64,000 bases of DNA from Frigoribacterium sp. Leaf8 (GTDB lineage: Bacteria > Actinomycetota > Actinomycetes > Actinomycetales > Microbacteriaceae): positions 329,179 through 393,178 of the forward strand of contig NZ_LMKB01000001.1 of the NCBI RefSeq assembly GCF_001421165.1, given 5' to 3'. Below are positions 36,531-45,506 of this stretch, in pieces. Below the pieces are notes generated by a model that saw only the letters and a list, made by a program, of their open reading frames with translations, had not been told where the DNA came from and searched no databases. How positions within the stretch are numbered: position 1 is the stretch's first letter; each line of letters begins with the position of its first letter. The translations under genes were made by a program, and so were the position numbers.

Positions 36531-38218
36531 GCGGGCTGCCGGTCGTCCATCAGGCCGCGGAGCAGCTCGGCGGTCTTGCCCGGGTCGCGCTCGGCCATCG
36601 CGTCGATCTCGGCCCGGCGGCGCTCGGCCGAGACGAACTCGGGCGACGGCGTCGGGGCGTCGACCTCGAGCAGCTCGGTCTTCGGCTCGCCCATGCCGGG
36701 CAGGGTCAGGCGCGAGGTGGCGACGGCGTCGTCCAGCGACAGCGGCATCGTGGCGTCCCAGGTCTGGGCGCCGTTCTGCGGGGAGAGCTCGCCGAGGTCG
36801 ACGTCCTCGCGGTCCTGGCGGCGGCTGCGACGAGCGAAGACGATGAGCCCCACGATGGCGGCGATCGCGATGGCCGCGACGATGCCGACCGTGCGGATGG
36901 TGCCCCACATCGCCTCGCTGGCACTCGCCGCGTCGGCGGCCTTGAGCGCCTCGGCGGCGGCGTCCGCGGCCGAGGTGTCGAAGTCGACCTGCGCGACCTG
37001 GACGGTGTCGCCGCGGGCGGCGTCGATGCCGGCGGCGGCACCGACGAGGTCGCGGACGCTCTGCATGTTGACCCCGTTGGCCGCGGCCGAGTTCAGCGCG
37101 ACCGACACCGTCTGGCGGCTGACCTCGCCGGCCGGGACGTTGAGGCTCTCGGTGACCTTGTCGACGGCGTTGTTCTTGGTGGTCGACTCGTTGGTGTAGC
37201 CCCCGTCGGCGCCGGTGCCCGCGGCGGTCGTGCCGTCGGCCGCCGTGCCGTTGGGCACCGCGATGTTGTCGGGGCCGAGAACGCCGGTCGCACCGGTGCC
37301 GTTCGCCCCGTTCGCCCCGGAGCCGTACTGCTCGGTGGTGCCCGACTCGTTCAGGGCGATCGGCCCCGAGGTCGGCTGCGAGAACGACTCGGTCACCTTG
37401 GTGCCCGAGCTCTGGTCGAGGTCGGCGGCCACCACGACGGACGAGTTGCCGGGACCGACCATCTTGTCGAGCATGGCCTGGACCGAGGCCTGGACCTTGG
37501 ACTCGTAGTCGCTCGCGTCGCCGTCCGCGCCTCCGACCGCTCCGCTGCCGACGGCCGAGAGCACCGTGCCCGAGGCGTCGGTGACGGCGACGTCGGTCGC
37601 CTTCATGCCGTCGACGGAGGCGCTGGTCAGGTTGACGATGGCCTGCACCTGCTTGGAGTCCAGCGTCGCACCGGCCTGGGTCTCGACGAACACCGAGGCG
37701 GTCGGGTCGCGCTGCTCGGCGACGAACACCGACTCCTCGGGGATCGCGAGCTGCACGCTGGCGTTCTTGACGCCGTCCATCGCCTTGATCGTGTTGGCGA
37801 GCTCGCCCTCGATCGCACGCTTGTAGGTGACGTTCTGCTGGAACTCGGACGAGGTGACGCCCATGGTGTCGAGCAGCGAGTAGCCGCCGCCCGAGCTCGC
37901 GGCGGGCAGCCCCGCGGCCGCGGCCTTGAGGCGCTCGTCGTAGACGACGTTCTCGGGCACGAGGATCGTGCCGCCGCCCGCGGTCAGCTCGTACGGCACA
38001 CCGTCGGTCTGCAGCAGTTCGACGATGGCGCTCGCGTCGGTCGGGTCGATGCCGCTGAACAGCGGCGTGTAGGTGGGCTTGCCCAGCCAGCTGACGAGCG
38101 CGACGACGCCGAGCACGAGGGCGGCGACCAGGATGACGGCGATCGTGCGCTGCGCGACCGTGAAGCTCTGGAGGGCGGCACCGAGCTTGGCGAGCTGGCC
38201 CTTGACGGCGTTCGGCAT
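36527..38218 (-). CDS. fliF: Flagellar MS-ring protein FliF
   Basis: The 563-aa product has two membrane helices (about 24-44 and 443-463) flanking a large periplasm-side region with the YscJ/FliF domains (TYTPLFSGIDPTDASAIVEL, PEESVFVAEQRDPTASVFVE). The C-terminus is the FliG-binding tail. FliF forms the MS ring at the base of the motor. It starts one base over the fliE stop (TGATG) and overlaps fliG by 4 bp. A Gly/Ala/Asn-rich loop near residues 300-330 is longer than average. Confidence 0.96.
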   Translation of the reverse strand: MPNAVKGQLAKLGAALQSFTVAQRTIAVILVAALVLGVVALVSWLGKPTYTPLFSGIDPTDASAIVELLQTDGVPYELTAGGGTILVPENVVYDERLKAAAAGLPAASSGGGYSLLDTMGVTSSEFQQNVTYKRAIEGELANTIKAMDGVKNASVQLAIPEESVFVAEQRDPTASVFVETQAGATLDSKQVQAIVNLTSASVDGMKATDVAVTDASGTVLSAVGSGAVGGADGDASDYESKVQASVQAMLDKMVGPGNSSVVVAADLDQSSGTKVTESFSQPTSGPIALNESGTTEQYGSGANGANGTGATGVLGPDNIAVPNGTAADGTTAAGTGADGGYTNESTTKNNAVDKVTESLNVPAGEVSRQTVSVALNSAAANGVNMQSVRDLVGAAAGIDAARGDTVQVAQVDFDTSAADAAAEALKAADAASASEAMWGTIRTVGIVAAIAIAAIVGLIVFARRSRRQDREDVDLGELSPQNGAQTWDATMPLSLDDAVATSRLTLPGMGEPKTELLEVDAPTPSPEFVSAERRRAEIDAMAERDPGKTAELLRGLMDDRQPA

Positions 38219-38574
38219 CAGGCCTGCATCCTCATGATCTCGTTGAAGGCGTCGACGCCCTTGTTGCGGACGGCGCTGACCAGCTCGAGCGTGACCTGGG
38301 CACGCGTCGCCGCGATGGTCGCGTCGTGGATGTCGGTCAGGTCACCGGTGACGGCCTTGACCGCGAGGGTCTTCGCCTCGGACTGCAGCTGCTGCAGCCC
38401 CTCGACGGCTCCGGTCATGGTCGCGCCGAAGGTCGCGCCCGAGACCGAGGAGGCGCCGGTCGCGCCGGCCACGCCCGTCACGTCGGACGCACCGCCGGCC
38501 CCCATGAGCGTGCCCACGTCGGCGAAGCCGGTCTGTTGCACGGCCCCGAGGGCCTGGATTCCTGCGATGGGCAT
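38218..38574 (-). CDS. fliE: Flagellar hook-basal body protein FliE
   Basis: The 118-aa product has the FliE C-terminal helix pair (TGDLTDIHDATIAATRAQVT, then LELVSAVRNKGVDAFNEIMR), which joins the MS ring to the rod. The first 50 residues are Gly/Ala-rich. The length is typical. Both ends use one-base TGATG junctions, with flgC before and fliF after. Confidence 0.95.
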   Translation of the reverse strand: MPIAGIQALGAVQQTGFADVGTLMGAGGASDVTGVAGATGASSVSGATFGATMTGAVEGLQQLQSEAKTLAVKAVTGDLTDIHDATIAATRAQVTLELVSAVRNKGVDAFNEIMRMQA

Positions 38575-38969
38575 CAGCCACGTCCGATCTGGAGTGCGGC
38601 CTCGTAGGCCGTCTTGGCACGGTCGACCACGGCGGCGTTGGCCTGGTAGCCACGCTGCGCCATGATCAGGTCGCCCATCTGGGCGCCGAGGTCGATGTCG
38701 GGCATGCGCACGTATCCCTCGGCGTCGGCCAGCGGGTGGTCGGGGAGGTACGTGACGCGGCCGGCCTCGCTGCCGTAGCGGTCGGCCTTGACGAAGACGC
38801 CGGACGTGCCGGCGCCCTCCTGCACCTCGACGTAGCGGGCCTGGAAGGCGGTGTCGTCCATCGACTTCACGGTGTTGACGTTGGCGATGTTGTCCGACAC
38901 GGCGTCGAGCCACTTGCGGTGCACGGTCAGGCCGGTGCTCGCGATGCCGATCGCGTCGAAGGCGGTCAC
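38574..38969 (-). CDS. flgC: Flagellar proximal rod protein FlgC
   Basis: The 131-aa product has the rod N-terminal signature (MTAFDAIGIASTGLTVHRKW with LDAVSDNIANVNTVKSMDD) and the C-terminal MGDLIMAQRGYQANAAVVDR plus coiled-coil ending. It is 4 bp overlapped with flgB. FlgC and FlgB are the only rod-type proteins besides FlgE in the window. Confidence 0.96.
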   Translation of the reverse strand: MTAFDAIGIASTGLTVHRKWLDAVSDNIANVNTVKSMDDTAFQARYVEVQEGAGTSGVFVKADRYGSEAGRVTYLPDHPLADAEGYVRMPDIDLGAQMGDLIMAQRGYQANAAVVDRAKTAYEAALQIGRG

Positions 38970-39313
38970 GAGTTCGTCCGGAACGCGGCGCGGACGGCCG
39001 TCAGCTCGGAGTTCATGGCCTGCGTGGCGAACTGGTACCGCAGCACGGTGTCGACGTTCGACAGGGTCTCGGTGTCGAGGTTCACGTTGTTGCCGTCGAG
39101 ACGGGTCGGCTCGAGGCTGCGCGACGTGGACGCCTGGACCGCTCCGCTGCCGGACGCGACCGACCGGCCCAGCGCCTCCTCGAACTGCACCCGCTTGGCG
39201 GTGTAGTTCGGGGTGTTGACGTTCGCGATGTTCGCGGCGATCGTCTTCTGACGCAGCGAGAGACCGTCGAGGGCGCTCTGCAGCGCCGCTTGCGTCACGG
39301 ATTCGAGTGGCAT
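38966..39313 (-). CDS. flgB: Flagellar proximal rod protein FlgB
   Basis: The 115-aa product has the FlgB signature (LDGLSLRQKTIAANIANVNT then PNYTAKRVQFEEAL) and a C-terminal helix (VLRYQFATQAMNSELTAVRA). ATG 39313 is the first gene of the flgB-flgC-fliE-fliF-fliG run, 78 bp downstream of a clear sigma-28 promoter and an operator-like site. Confidence 0.95.
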   Translation of the reverse strand: MPLESVTQAALQSALDGLSLRQKTIAANIANVNTPNYTAKRVQFEEALGRSVASGSGAVQASTSRSLEPTRLDGNNVNLDTETLSNVDTVLRYQFATQAMNSELTAVRAAFRTNS

Positions 39314-39390
39314 GCCTGTCCCGGTGGGGTCGATGGAGTGCGAGGGGCCGATCCGTGGCCGGTGTGCGAGCGATCCGTGCTCACGGCGCT

Positions 39391-39417
39391 CTATCGGCGG
39401 GGCGCGGGGCGACGTAA
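39391..39417 (-). promoter_or_regulatory. Sigma-28 promoter of the flgB operon
   Basis: TTAC (39414-39417), 15 bp, GCCGATAG (39391-39398) on the minus strand, matching the WhiG/FliA consensus. Expected leader is about 75 nt before flgB. Confidence 0.85.
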
Positions 39418-39434
39418 GCGGTGCGCAGGCGGCT

Positions 39435-39450
39435 GCCCCGTACTGGGGGC
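39435..39450 (+). promoter_or_regulatory. Operator-like site upstream of the flgB promoter
   Basis: GCCCCGTACTGGGGGC lies 17 bp upstream of the -35 box. It matches the site at 18351 upstream of fliM (CCCCCGGACTGGGT) in sequence, orientation and spacing (17 versus 18 bp). Confidence 0.5.
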
Positions 39451-39505
39451 GGGCGGCCCCTGCTGCTAGCGTCGCGCCCAGGACCGGGGGGACGGGGGCG
39501 CGCGC

Positions 39506-39790
39506 ATGGACGAGGACGGTCGACGACTGCTGGGCCTCGGGGACGAGCACGCTGCCGACCCGGACGAGGAGATCGTCGTGGACGACGACGAGGCGGCCGC
39601 GGAGGCCGCTCTGGGTCGCCGGTCGGTCGGTGCCGCGGTCGGACTCGTGTTCCTCGCCCTCGTGGTCGCGGTGGTCGCGGTCGGGGCCGTGCTGCCCCTG
39701 CTCCTGTGGCCGGTCGGTCTGTGGATCGGCCTCCAGCAGCAGCCCGCCGAGATCGCGTCGCTCTGGTGGTTCGTGGGTCTCCATGGGTGA
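39506..39790 (+). CDS. Small acidic single-pass or hairpin membrane protein, unknown
   Basis: The 94-aa product has an acidic head (residues 1-38, including PDEEIVVDDDEAAAE) and a hydrophobic stretch at about 43-75 (VGAAVGLVFLALVVAVVAVG and on). I recognise no family. It ends 8 bases inside the next gene, so it is translated together with the lipoprotein at 39783. A TAGCGT -10-like box lies at 39467. Both genes form a plus-strand insert beside the flgB promoter. Confidence 0.6.
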   Translation: MDEDGRRLLGLGDEHAADPDEEIVVDDDEAAAEAALGRRSVGAAVGLVFLALVVAVVAVGAVLPLLLWPVGLWIGLQQQPAEIASLWWFVGLHG

Positions 39791-40748
39791 TCGACGAGCG
39801 CTCTGCCTCGCGGCGCTGGGCATCGCCCTCCTCACCGCGTGCAGCACCGGCACGACGGGCCCTCGCGATGTGGACGACGGAAGGACCCTCGAGGAGACCG
39901 GCACGATCGCCACGGAACTGATCGACGGCCTCCAGGCCCAGGTCGACCCGACGCTCGTGGCGAGCGTCGAGGCCCAGGAGGACGGCGCGGCGTCGATCGG
40001 CGGCTCCGCGGACGACGCCGACGGCAGCATCCAGGAGTGGCGGGTGCTGCGGTACGTGAACCTCGTGCCGGACGCACCCCAGCTCGACGTCGCCGAGTCC
40101 GTGATCGATGCCCGCGTCGCGGACGGCTGGACGGTGGGTCTCGACCGGGAGACGTCGAACGCGGGAGGTCGCTGGGTCACGTTGACCTCGGACGAGGACC
40201 GCTACGACGGCTTCGAGCTGACCGTGCAGGCCGGTGACAACGGGGCGTCGACCGGGCAGAACTACGTCCTCCTCGGCGTGGTCGGACCGACCGTCGACGA
40301 GACCCCCACGGGGAAGTCGACCCCCTCCCTCGAAGAGACCGGCCGACGTGCCGACGACCTCGTCGACCGGGTGGTCGCGCTCGTCGACCCGGCCGTCGTC
40401 GAGAGCGTCGAGGTGTTCGAGGACGGCGACGCCGGTGTGGCCGGCACGCCGAACGACCCGGACAGCAGCATCCGACAGTGGACCGTCGCGCATTCCGTCG
40501 TGCTCGTTCCGGGCGCCTCACGGGACGCGACGACGGCAGCGCTGGTCGACGCCCTCGTCGCCGAAGGCTTCACCGTCATCGAAGACGAGACCACGCCGAG
40601 CGGCTCACGGCGGATCGTCACCGGACCCGGTGAGGGTGCGGACGAGCCCTACACCGTGACCCTCCAGGGAGGACCCGACAGTTCCCTCAGCCGCCTCATC
40701 GACGTGCAGGTGAACGGTCCGGTCGTCGAGACCGCACCGGCGGACTGA
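39783..40748 (+). CDS. Lipoprotein with two copies of an unknown domain
   Basis: The 321-aa product has a lipoprotein signal (LAALGIALLTACSTG, lipobox LTAC with the Cys at about residue 20). The mature part is an internal duplication. Repeat 1 (about 34-165) and repeat 2 (about 180-315) each begin LEETG, then a helix with VDP...VESVE, an E/Q-DG-D segment, SSIRQW or GSIQEW, a strand, a helix ending DGW or EGF, and finish with VxGPxV. The domain is not one that I can name. It probably sits on the outer face of the membrane. The start overlaps the previous gene by 8 bp. Confidence 0.75.
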   Translation: MGDRRALCLAALGIALLTACSTGTTGPRDVDDGRTLEETGTIATELIDGLQAQVDPTLVASVEAQEDGAASIGGSADDADGSIQEWRVLRYVNLVPDAPQLDVAESVIDARVADGWTVGLDRETSNAGGRWVTLTSDEDRYDGFELTVQAGDNGASTGQNYVLLGVVGPTVDETPTGKSTPSLEETGRRADDLVDRVVALVDPAVVESVEVFEDGDAGVAGTPNDPDSSIRQWTVAHSVVLVPGASRDATTAALVDALVAEGFTVIEDETTPSGSRRIVTGPGEGADEPYTVTLQGGPDSSLSRLIDVQVNGPVVETAPAD

Positions 40749-40797
40749 GCCGGCCCGCGCCTCCTCGGCGGCCCGCCCCGACGAGCGGGGGGGGCTT

Positions 40798-40878
40798 CGC
40801 ACCGCCGACTGGACGTCGCACCGCCGACGTGGGCGGTGCGATGTTCAGTGGGCGGTGCGATGTTCAGTGGGCGGTGCG
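40798..40878. repeat. Compound palindrome, type Z, with a 19-bp tandem extension
   Basis: Arms 40798-40825 and 40832-40859 pair at 25 of 28 positions around a 6-nt loop. Each arm itself repeats CGCACCGCC at both ends around ACTGGAC. The last 19 bp of the right arm are then repeated exactly at 40860-40878. It fills the gap between the convergent lipoprotein and response regulator genes. Confidence 0.8.
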
Positions 40879-40936
40879 ACGCGGTGGCGAGCAGGCGGAC
40901 GAGCGAGCGGGCGACGAGCAGGAGGCGCGGGTCGGG

Positions 40937-41668
40937 TCAGGGGCGCGAGTAGCGGTGCTCGGGGCGGCCGGTGGTGCCGTAGCTGAGCTTCATCGTGACG
41001 AGACCGTCGGCGGCGAGCGCCGCGAGGTACCGCTGCGCCGTGGCCCGCGAGACCCCGACCCGGGCGGCGACGTCGGCCGCCGACAGTTCGAGCGGCCCGA
41101 CGCCGGCCCCGGCCCCGGCCCCGGCCCCGACCTCGGTGTCGGCGTCCGCGGCGTCCGCATCCGCCTCGGCTCCGAACTGCTCGAGCACCGCCTGCTCCGT
41201 CGCCGACCGCGACGGCGAGGCCGCCTTCGCCGCGTCGCCGGAATGGAGGATGCGCAGGGCCCGTTCGAGCGCCTCCTGGTCGACGGCCGTCCGCTCGTCG
41301 AGCACGTTGCGGTACCGCTGGTAGGCGCGCAGCCGGTCGACCAGCGTGCCCGACGCGAACGGTTTGATCAGGTAGCCCAGCGCCCCGCGCCGCAGGGCCC
41401 GCCGCACGGTCGTGGCGTCCGACGCGGCGCTGAGCACGAACGCGTCGACGTCGACCTCGCGCAGCAGGTCGAGCCCGCTGCCGTCGGGCAGGTGGACGTC
41501 GAGCAGCAGCAGGTCGACGTGCCGTTCGGCGAGGACGCGGCGCACCTCGGCGACCGTGCCGACGGCCGGCAACGCCCGCAGGCCGGGCAGCTGCTCGACC
41601 TGGCGGCGGTGCAGGTCGGCGACGTAGAAGTCGTCGTCGACCACGAGCACGGTGAGTTCGGTCGTCAC
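40937..41668 (-). CDS. CitB/DcuR-type response regulator
   Basis: The 243-aa product has a receiver domain (1-120) with the acidic pocket DDD at 11-13, the phosphoacceptor D57 in LLLLDVHLPDG and the Lys in GYLIKPF. The C-terminal part carries a helix-turn-helix typical of the CitB/DcuR family (LSAADVAARVGVSRATAQRY). An Ala/Asp/Gly-rich linker joins them. It pairs with the kinase upstream by a 4-bp GTGA overlap and is expected to control a carboxylate transporter, here most likely the CitMHS gene at 43947. Confidence 0.88.
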   Translation of the reverse strand: MTTELTVLVVDDDFYVADLHRRQVEQLPGLRALPAVGTVAEVRRVLAERHVDLLLLDVHLPDGSGLDLLREVDVDAFVLSAASDATTVRRALRRGALGYLIKPFASGTLVDRLRAYQRYRNVLDERTAVDQEALERALRILHSGDAAKAASPSRSATEQAVLEQFGAEADADAADADTEVGAGAGAGAGVGPLELSAADVAARVGVSRATAQRYLAALAADGLVTMKLSYGTTGRPEHRYSRP

Positions 41669-43656
41669 GGGGTGGTCCTCTCGGGGGTGTCGGGGGCGGG
41701 CGGTCCGGGGGCGGGGGCGCTGCCGGCGGACGTGCCGACGCCGGGCGGTCGCGGGTCGTCGCCGCCATGGGACGAGGAGGCGCGGGCCGGCCCGGACGCG
41801 CCCGTCACCACCGCCTCGCCCGTCGCCACCGCCTCGCGCGAGACCGCGCCCACGAGCCTCGCGCAGAACACGGCGCCGTGCCCGTCGCCGCCCGGCGAGC
41901 CGAGCCAGACGTCGCCGCCGCGGCGTCGGGCGATGTCCCGGGAGAGCGGCAGCCCGAACCCCAGGCCGTGCACGCGTGCGGGGTCGGGCTCGTCGTCGGC
42001 ACCGTGCGGCCCACGGTCGAACAGCTGGTCCACGTCGGCGACGCCGTCGCCCGAGTCCATCACCGACAGGTGCAGGTCGGTGCCGTCGTCGAGCACCTCG
42101 ACCTCGATCCAGGCGGGCGTGACCCGTCCGGCGACGGCCGCCCGGACCGCGTTGTCGACCAGGTTGCCGAGGACGGTCGTCACGTCGCCGGGCTCGACGA
42201 CCGACCCCGTCACGAGCGTCTCGGGCCCGAGCTTCAGCAGGACGCCCCGCTCGGCCGCCTCGACGCCCTTCGCCCCGAGGAACGCCTGCAGGTACGGCTC
42301 GGTCAGCCGGTCGGCGTGGGCGACCGGGTAGCGCAACGGCCCGTGGTCGAGGACGTCGGCGAGGTAGGCGCGGGCCTGCTCGGCGCGACCGAGCTCGAGC
42401 ATCCCCGACAGGGCGTGCAGCCGGTTGGCGAACTCGTGTCGCTGCGCGCGGAGGGCCGTGGTCATCGCGCCGACGGCGTCGAGCCGGCGGGTCAGGGCCT
42501 CGACGGCCGTGCGGTCGCGCACCACCGCGACCCGGCCGAGGTCGACCCCGTCGCGCGACACCGGACGCACGTCGACGAGCAGCACGTGGTGGCCGACCAC
42601 GAGCGTGGTGTCGGCCGGGGTGCCCGCCGAGGTGCCGGCCGACGCCTGGTCGACGGCGTCGCGCGGCCCTCTCGGCCCGCTCGGACCGAGCAGCGCGACG
42701 AGCCCCTCGGGCAGGCCGAGCCCGGCGAGCGGCCTCCCCACGGCGGTCGAGGCGTCGACCGCCAGCAGTCGCGCGGCCTGGTCGTTGCACACCGTCACGA
42801 CGCCGTCGCCGGACACCGCCAGCACCCCCTCGCCGACCCCGCCGAGCACGGCCTGCTGGTTCTGGACGAGGCTCGACAGCTCCTCGGGCTGCAGCCCGAG
42901 GGTCGCGCGGTCGAGCCGCCGACGGATCAGCACCGACGCGACGACGCCGAGCACGAGGGCGAGCACGGCCACCCCGACGACGGGCAGGGCGTCCTGCACG
43001 AGGGTGTCGTAGACCCGGGTCGGCGCGTACCCGACGCTGACCTCGCCGACGACGTCCGCCGCCGAGCCGGAGGCCACCGACGCCGCGCCGACCGAGACGC
43101 CCGGAGCGTAGATCGGCACCTTCGCGCGGGCCGAGTCGCCGAGCGTGCCGCGCTCCCAGGCGACGACCTCCTCCCCTCGCAGGGCGGCGTCGGGGCTGGT
43201 GCTCACCCGCTCGCCGATGCGGGAGGGGTCCGGGTGCGCCAGCCGCACCCCGCGATCGTCGGTCACGACGACGAAGAGCGCCCCGGTGCGCTGCTGGGCC
43301 GCGACCGCGGTGCGCTGCAGGGCTCCCCGGGCCAGCGCCTCCTGGTCGATCTCGGTGCCGTCGACGCTCAGCAGGGCGACCTGCTCCCGGACGTCGGTGT
43401 CGCTCGCGACGCTCTGCGCCACGGCGAGCGCGGTCGACTCGGCCTCGCGCGCCAGGCGCTGGACGGCGATCGTCGCGAAGACGGCACTGGTCAGCAGCAC
43501 GATCGCGGTGACGACGGCGAGCTGGAGCAGCAGCACCTCGGTGGCGAAACGCCGCTTCCGGAGGCGCGGCGCCGCCCCCTGCCCCGACCCGCCTCGCGCA
43601 CCCGCCCGACGGCTCGCCGGCGTGCGGCGTCCCCGTGGTGAGCTGTCGTCGGTCAC
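41665..43656 (-). CDS. CitA/DcuS-type sensor histidine kinase
   Basis: The 663-aa product has a membrane helix near 38-60, an external sensor domain of the CitA/PASC class, a second helix near 220-240, a cytosolic PAS-like domain (about 265-350), the family His box LRAQRHEFANRLHALSGM (His near 407), and a HATPase domain (NLVDNAVRAA, MDSGDGV, GLGFGLPLSRDIARRRGG). The C-terminal 55 residues are a Pro/Ala tail. CitA-like kinases sense citrate or other di- and tricarboxylates. GTG 43656 was chosen; longer frames run into repeat sequence. Confidence 0.87.
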   Translation of the reverse strand: MTDDSSPRGRRTPASRRAGARGGSGQGAAPRLRKRRFATEVLLLQLAVVTAIVLLTSAVFATIAVQRLAREAESTALAVAQSVASDTDVREQVALLSVDGTEIDQEALARGALQRTAVAAQQRTGALFVVVTDDRGVRLAHPDPSRIGERVSTSPDAALRGEEVVAWERGTLGDSARAKVPIYAPGVSVGAASVASGSAADVVGEVSVGYAPTRVYDTLVQDALPVVGVAVLALVLGVVASVLIRRRLDRATLGLQPEELSSLVQNQQAVLGGVGEGVLAVSGDGVVTVCNDQAARLLAVDASTAVGRPLAGLGLPEGLVALLGPSGPRGPRDAVDQASAGTSAGTPADTTLVVGHHVLLVDVRPVSRDGVDLGRVAVVRDRTAVEALTRRLDAVGAMTTALRAQRHEFANRLHALSGMLELGRAEQARAYLADVLDHGPLRYPVAHADRLTEPYLQAFLGAKGVEAAERGVLLKLGPETLVTGSVVEPGDVTTVLGNLVDNAVRAAVAGRVTPAWIEVEVLDDGTDLHLSVMDSGDGVADVDQLFDRGPHGADDEPDPARVHGLGFGLPLSRDIARRRGGDVWLGSPGGDGHGAVFCARLVGAVSREAVATGEAVVTGASGPARASSSHGGDDPRPPGVGTSAGSAPAPGPPAPDTPERTTP

Positions 43657-43731
43657 GCCCGCCAGGGTACCCGGCGCGGCCGACGCGACCCGCGCCTCCT
43701 CGCGGCCCCGCCCAGCCCTCGCGCACGCGCC

Positions 43732-43791
43732 GCACCGCGTCCCGTGCATCGCACCTCGTCTAGGCACGGTGCGGTGCACGAAACGCGGTGC
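43732..43791. repeat. Compound palindrome, type X copy 2
   Basis: Arms 43732-43755 and 43768-43791 pair at 21 of 24 positions around a 12-nt loop. The arm is 22 of 24 identical to the copy at 28264. This is the only copy of this group in a divergent gap, between the sensor kinase and CitMHS starts. Confidence 0.8.
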
Positions 43792-43946
43792 CAAGCCGGG
43801 GTGGGGTCGGGGGGGGCAGGCCGGGCGTGAGCAGAACGCGCAGAACGGTGCCAACGCGCGATAGTCGGCCAATGCGCACAAGCGCGACGCGGCTCGGGAG
43901 GCGCGGCTAGCGTGCCCGGACACACGAACCGGACGAAGGAGTCCAG

Positions 43947-45476
43947 ATGCTCGTCATCCTCGGTTATCTGATGATCGCCACCTTCATGGTGCTGATCATG
44001 ACCAAGCGGCTCTCGCCGATGCTCGCCCTGATCATGGTGCCGACCATCTTCGGCCTGTTCGCGGGGGCCGGCCTCGGCATCGGCGACATGGTGATCGAGG
44101 CGATCGGCGACCTGGCCCCGACCGCGGCGCTGCTGATGTTCGCGATCATGTACTTCGGGCTCATGATCGACGTCGGGCTGTTCGACCCGCTCGTACGGTT
44201 CATCCTCCGCGTCACCGGCAACGACCCCGCGAAGATCGTGCTCGGCACGGCCCTGCTGGCCGGGGCCGTCTCGCTCGACGGCGACGGGTCGACGACCTTC
44301 ATCGTGACGACCGCCGCCATGCTGCCGATCTACCTCAAGCTCGGCATGAGCCCGGTCGTGCTGACCTGCGTCGCCGGCCTCGCCAACGGCACCCTCAACA
44401 TCGTCCCGTGGGGCGGGCCGACCGTGCGGGCCGCCGCGGCGCTCAACGTCGCGCCGTCCGACATCTTCGTGCCCCTCGTGCCGTCGCTGATCACGGGCCT
44501 CGTCATCGTGTTCGTGTTCGCCTGGCTGATGGGCCTGCGCGAGCGCCGCCGCCTCGGCACGGTCGAGCTCGGCGGGTCGGTGCTGGCCGCCGCGGCCGAG
44601 AAGATGTCGCCCCTGTCGCGCGAGCTGGCCACGGCCGCCCGCGGTGGCGGACCGGGCAAGGCGGGCGTCGGCGTCTCGATGTTCACCAGCCCCACGGTCG
44701 CCCTGGGCCTGCGCGGCGGTCGCGCCGACGGCAGCCGCGCAGACGCCCCCGGCGAGCGCGCGGTCGACAACCCCGGCGGCAGCGGCGCCAGCGAGAACGG
44801 CACGCCCCTGACCGGCACGATGGCCGACACGATGCTCGACCCCACTCGCGAGACCCTGCGCCCCGGGCTGATCTGGTTCAACTTCGCGCTGACCGTCGTG
44901 GTGATGGTGCTGCTCGTGCTCGACCTCTTCCCCCTGGCCTACGTGTTCATGGTCGGCGTCGCGGTCGCGCTGCTGATCAACTTCCCGAAGGTCAAGCAGC
45001 AGTCGGCCGAGATCGTCGCCCACGCGCCGAGCATCGTCGGCGTCGTCTCGATGGTCTTCGCCGCCGGCGTGCTGATCGGCGTGCTCAACGGGACGGGCAT
45101 GGTCGACGCGATGGCGCAGTGGCTCGTGCAGGTGATCCCGAACGAACTGGGTCCGTACCTGGCCGTCATCACGGGACTGCTCAGCCTGCCGCTCACCTTC
45201 TTCATGAGCAACGACGCCTTCTACTTCGGCATCCTGCCCGTGCTCGCCCAGAGCGCCGCGGCGTTCGGCATCGAACCGGTCGAGATGGCGCGCGCCTCGG
45301 TGATCGGCCAGCCCGTGCACCTGCAGAGCCCGCTCGTGCCGGCGATCCTGCTGCTGGTCAGCCTGGCGAACGTCAACCTCGGCGACCACCACAAGAAGGT
45401 GCTCTGGCGGGCGGCCGTCGTCTCGGTCGTCATGCTCGTGGTCGCCGTCGTCGTCGGGGTCATCCCCTTCGGCTGA
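43947..45476 (+). CDS. CitMHS family citrate/metal-citrate transporter
   Basis: The 509-aa product has about 11-12 membrane helices and CitMHS segments (GDLAPTAALLMFAIMYFGLM, LDGDGSTTFIVTTAAMLPIY, LTFFMSNDAFYFGILPV). It should import citrate in complex with a divalent metal. A charged cytosolic loop of about 90 residues lies in the middle. GAAGGAG lies 5 bases before the ATG. It is divergent from the CitA-like kinase, the common arrangement for regulated citrate uptake. Confidence 0.93.
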   Translation: MLVILGYLMIATFMVLIMTKRLSPMLALIMVPTIFGLFAGAGLGIGDMVIEAIGDLAPTAALLMFAIMYFGLMIDVGLFDPLVRFILRVTGNDPAKIVLGTALLAGAVSLDGDGSTTFIVTTAAMLPIYLKLGMSPVVLTCVAGLANGTLNIVPWGGPTVRAAAALNVAPSDIFVPLVPSLITGLVIVFVFAWLMGLRERRRLGTVELGGSVLAAAAEKMSPLSRELATAARGGGPGKAGVGVSMFTSPTVALGLRGGRADGSRADAPGERAVDNPGGSGASENGTPLTGTMADTMLDPTRETLRPGLIWFNFALTVVVMVLLVLDLFPLAYVFMVGVAVALLINFPKVKQQSAEIVAHAPSIVGVVSMVFAAGVLIGVLNGTGMVDAMAQWLVQVIPNELGPYLAVITGLLSLPLTFFMSNDAFYFGILPVLAQSAAAFGIEPVEMARASVIGQPVHLQSPLVPAILLLVSLANVNLGDHHKKVLWRAAVVSVVMLVVAVVVGVIPFG

Positions 45477-45506
45477 GGCCACCCGGGCGGGGTCAGCGGG
45501 GCGGGG

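Noticed and set aside
40937..43735. A 932-codon frame running through the CitA-like kinase on the minus strand in another frame
   Set aside because: Only its last 243 codons (the response regulator) have domain content. The rest is a shadow of the kinase gene.
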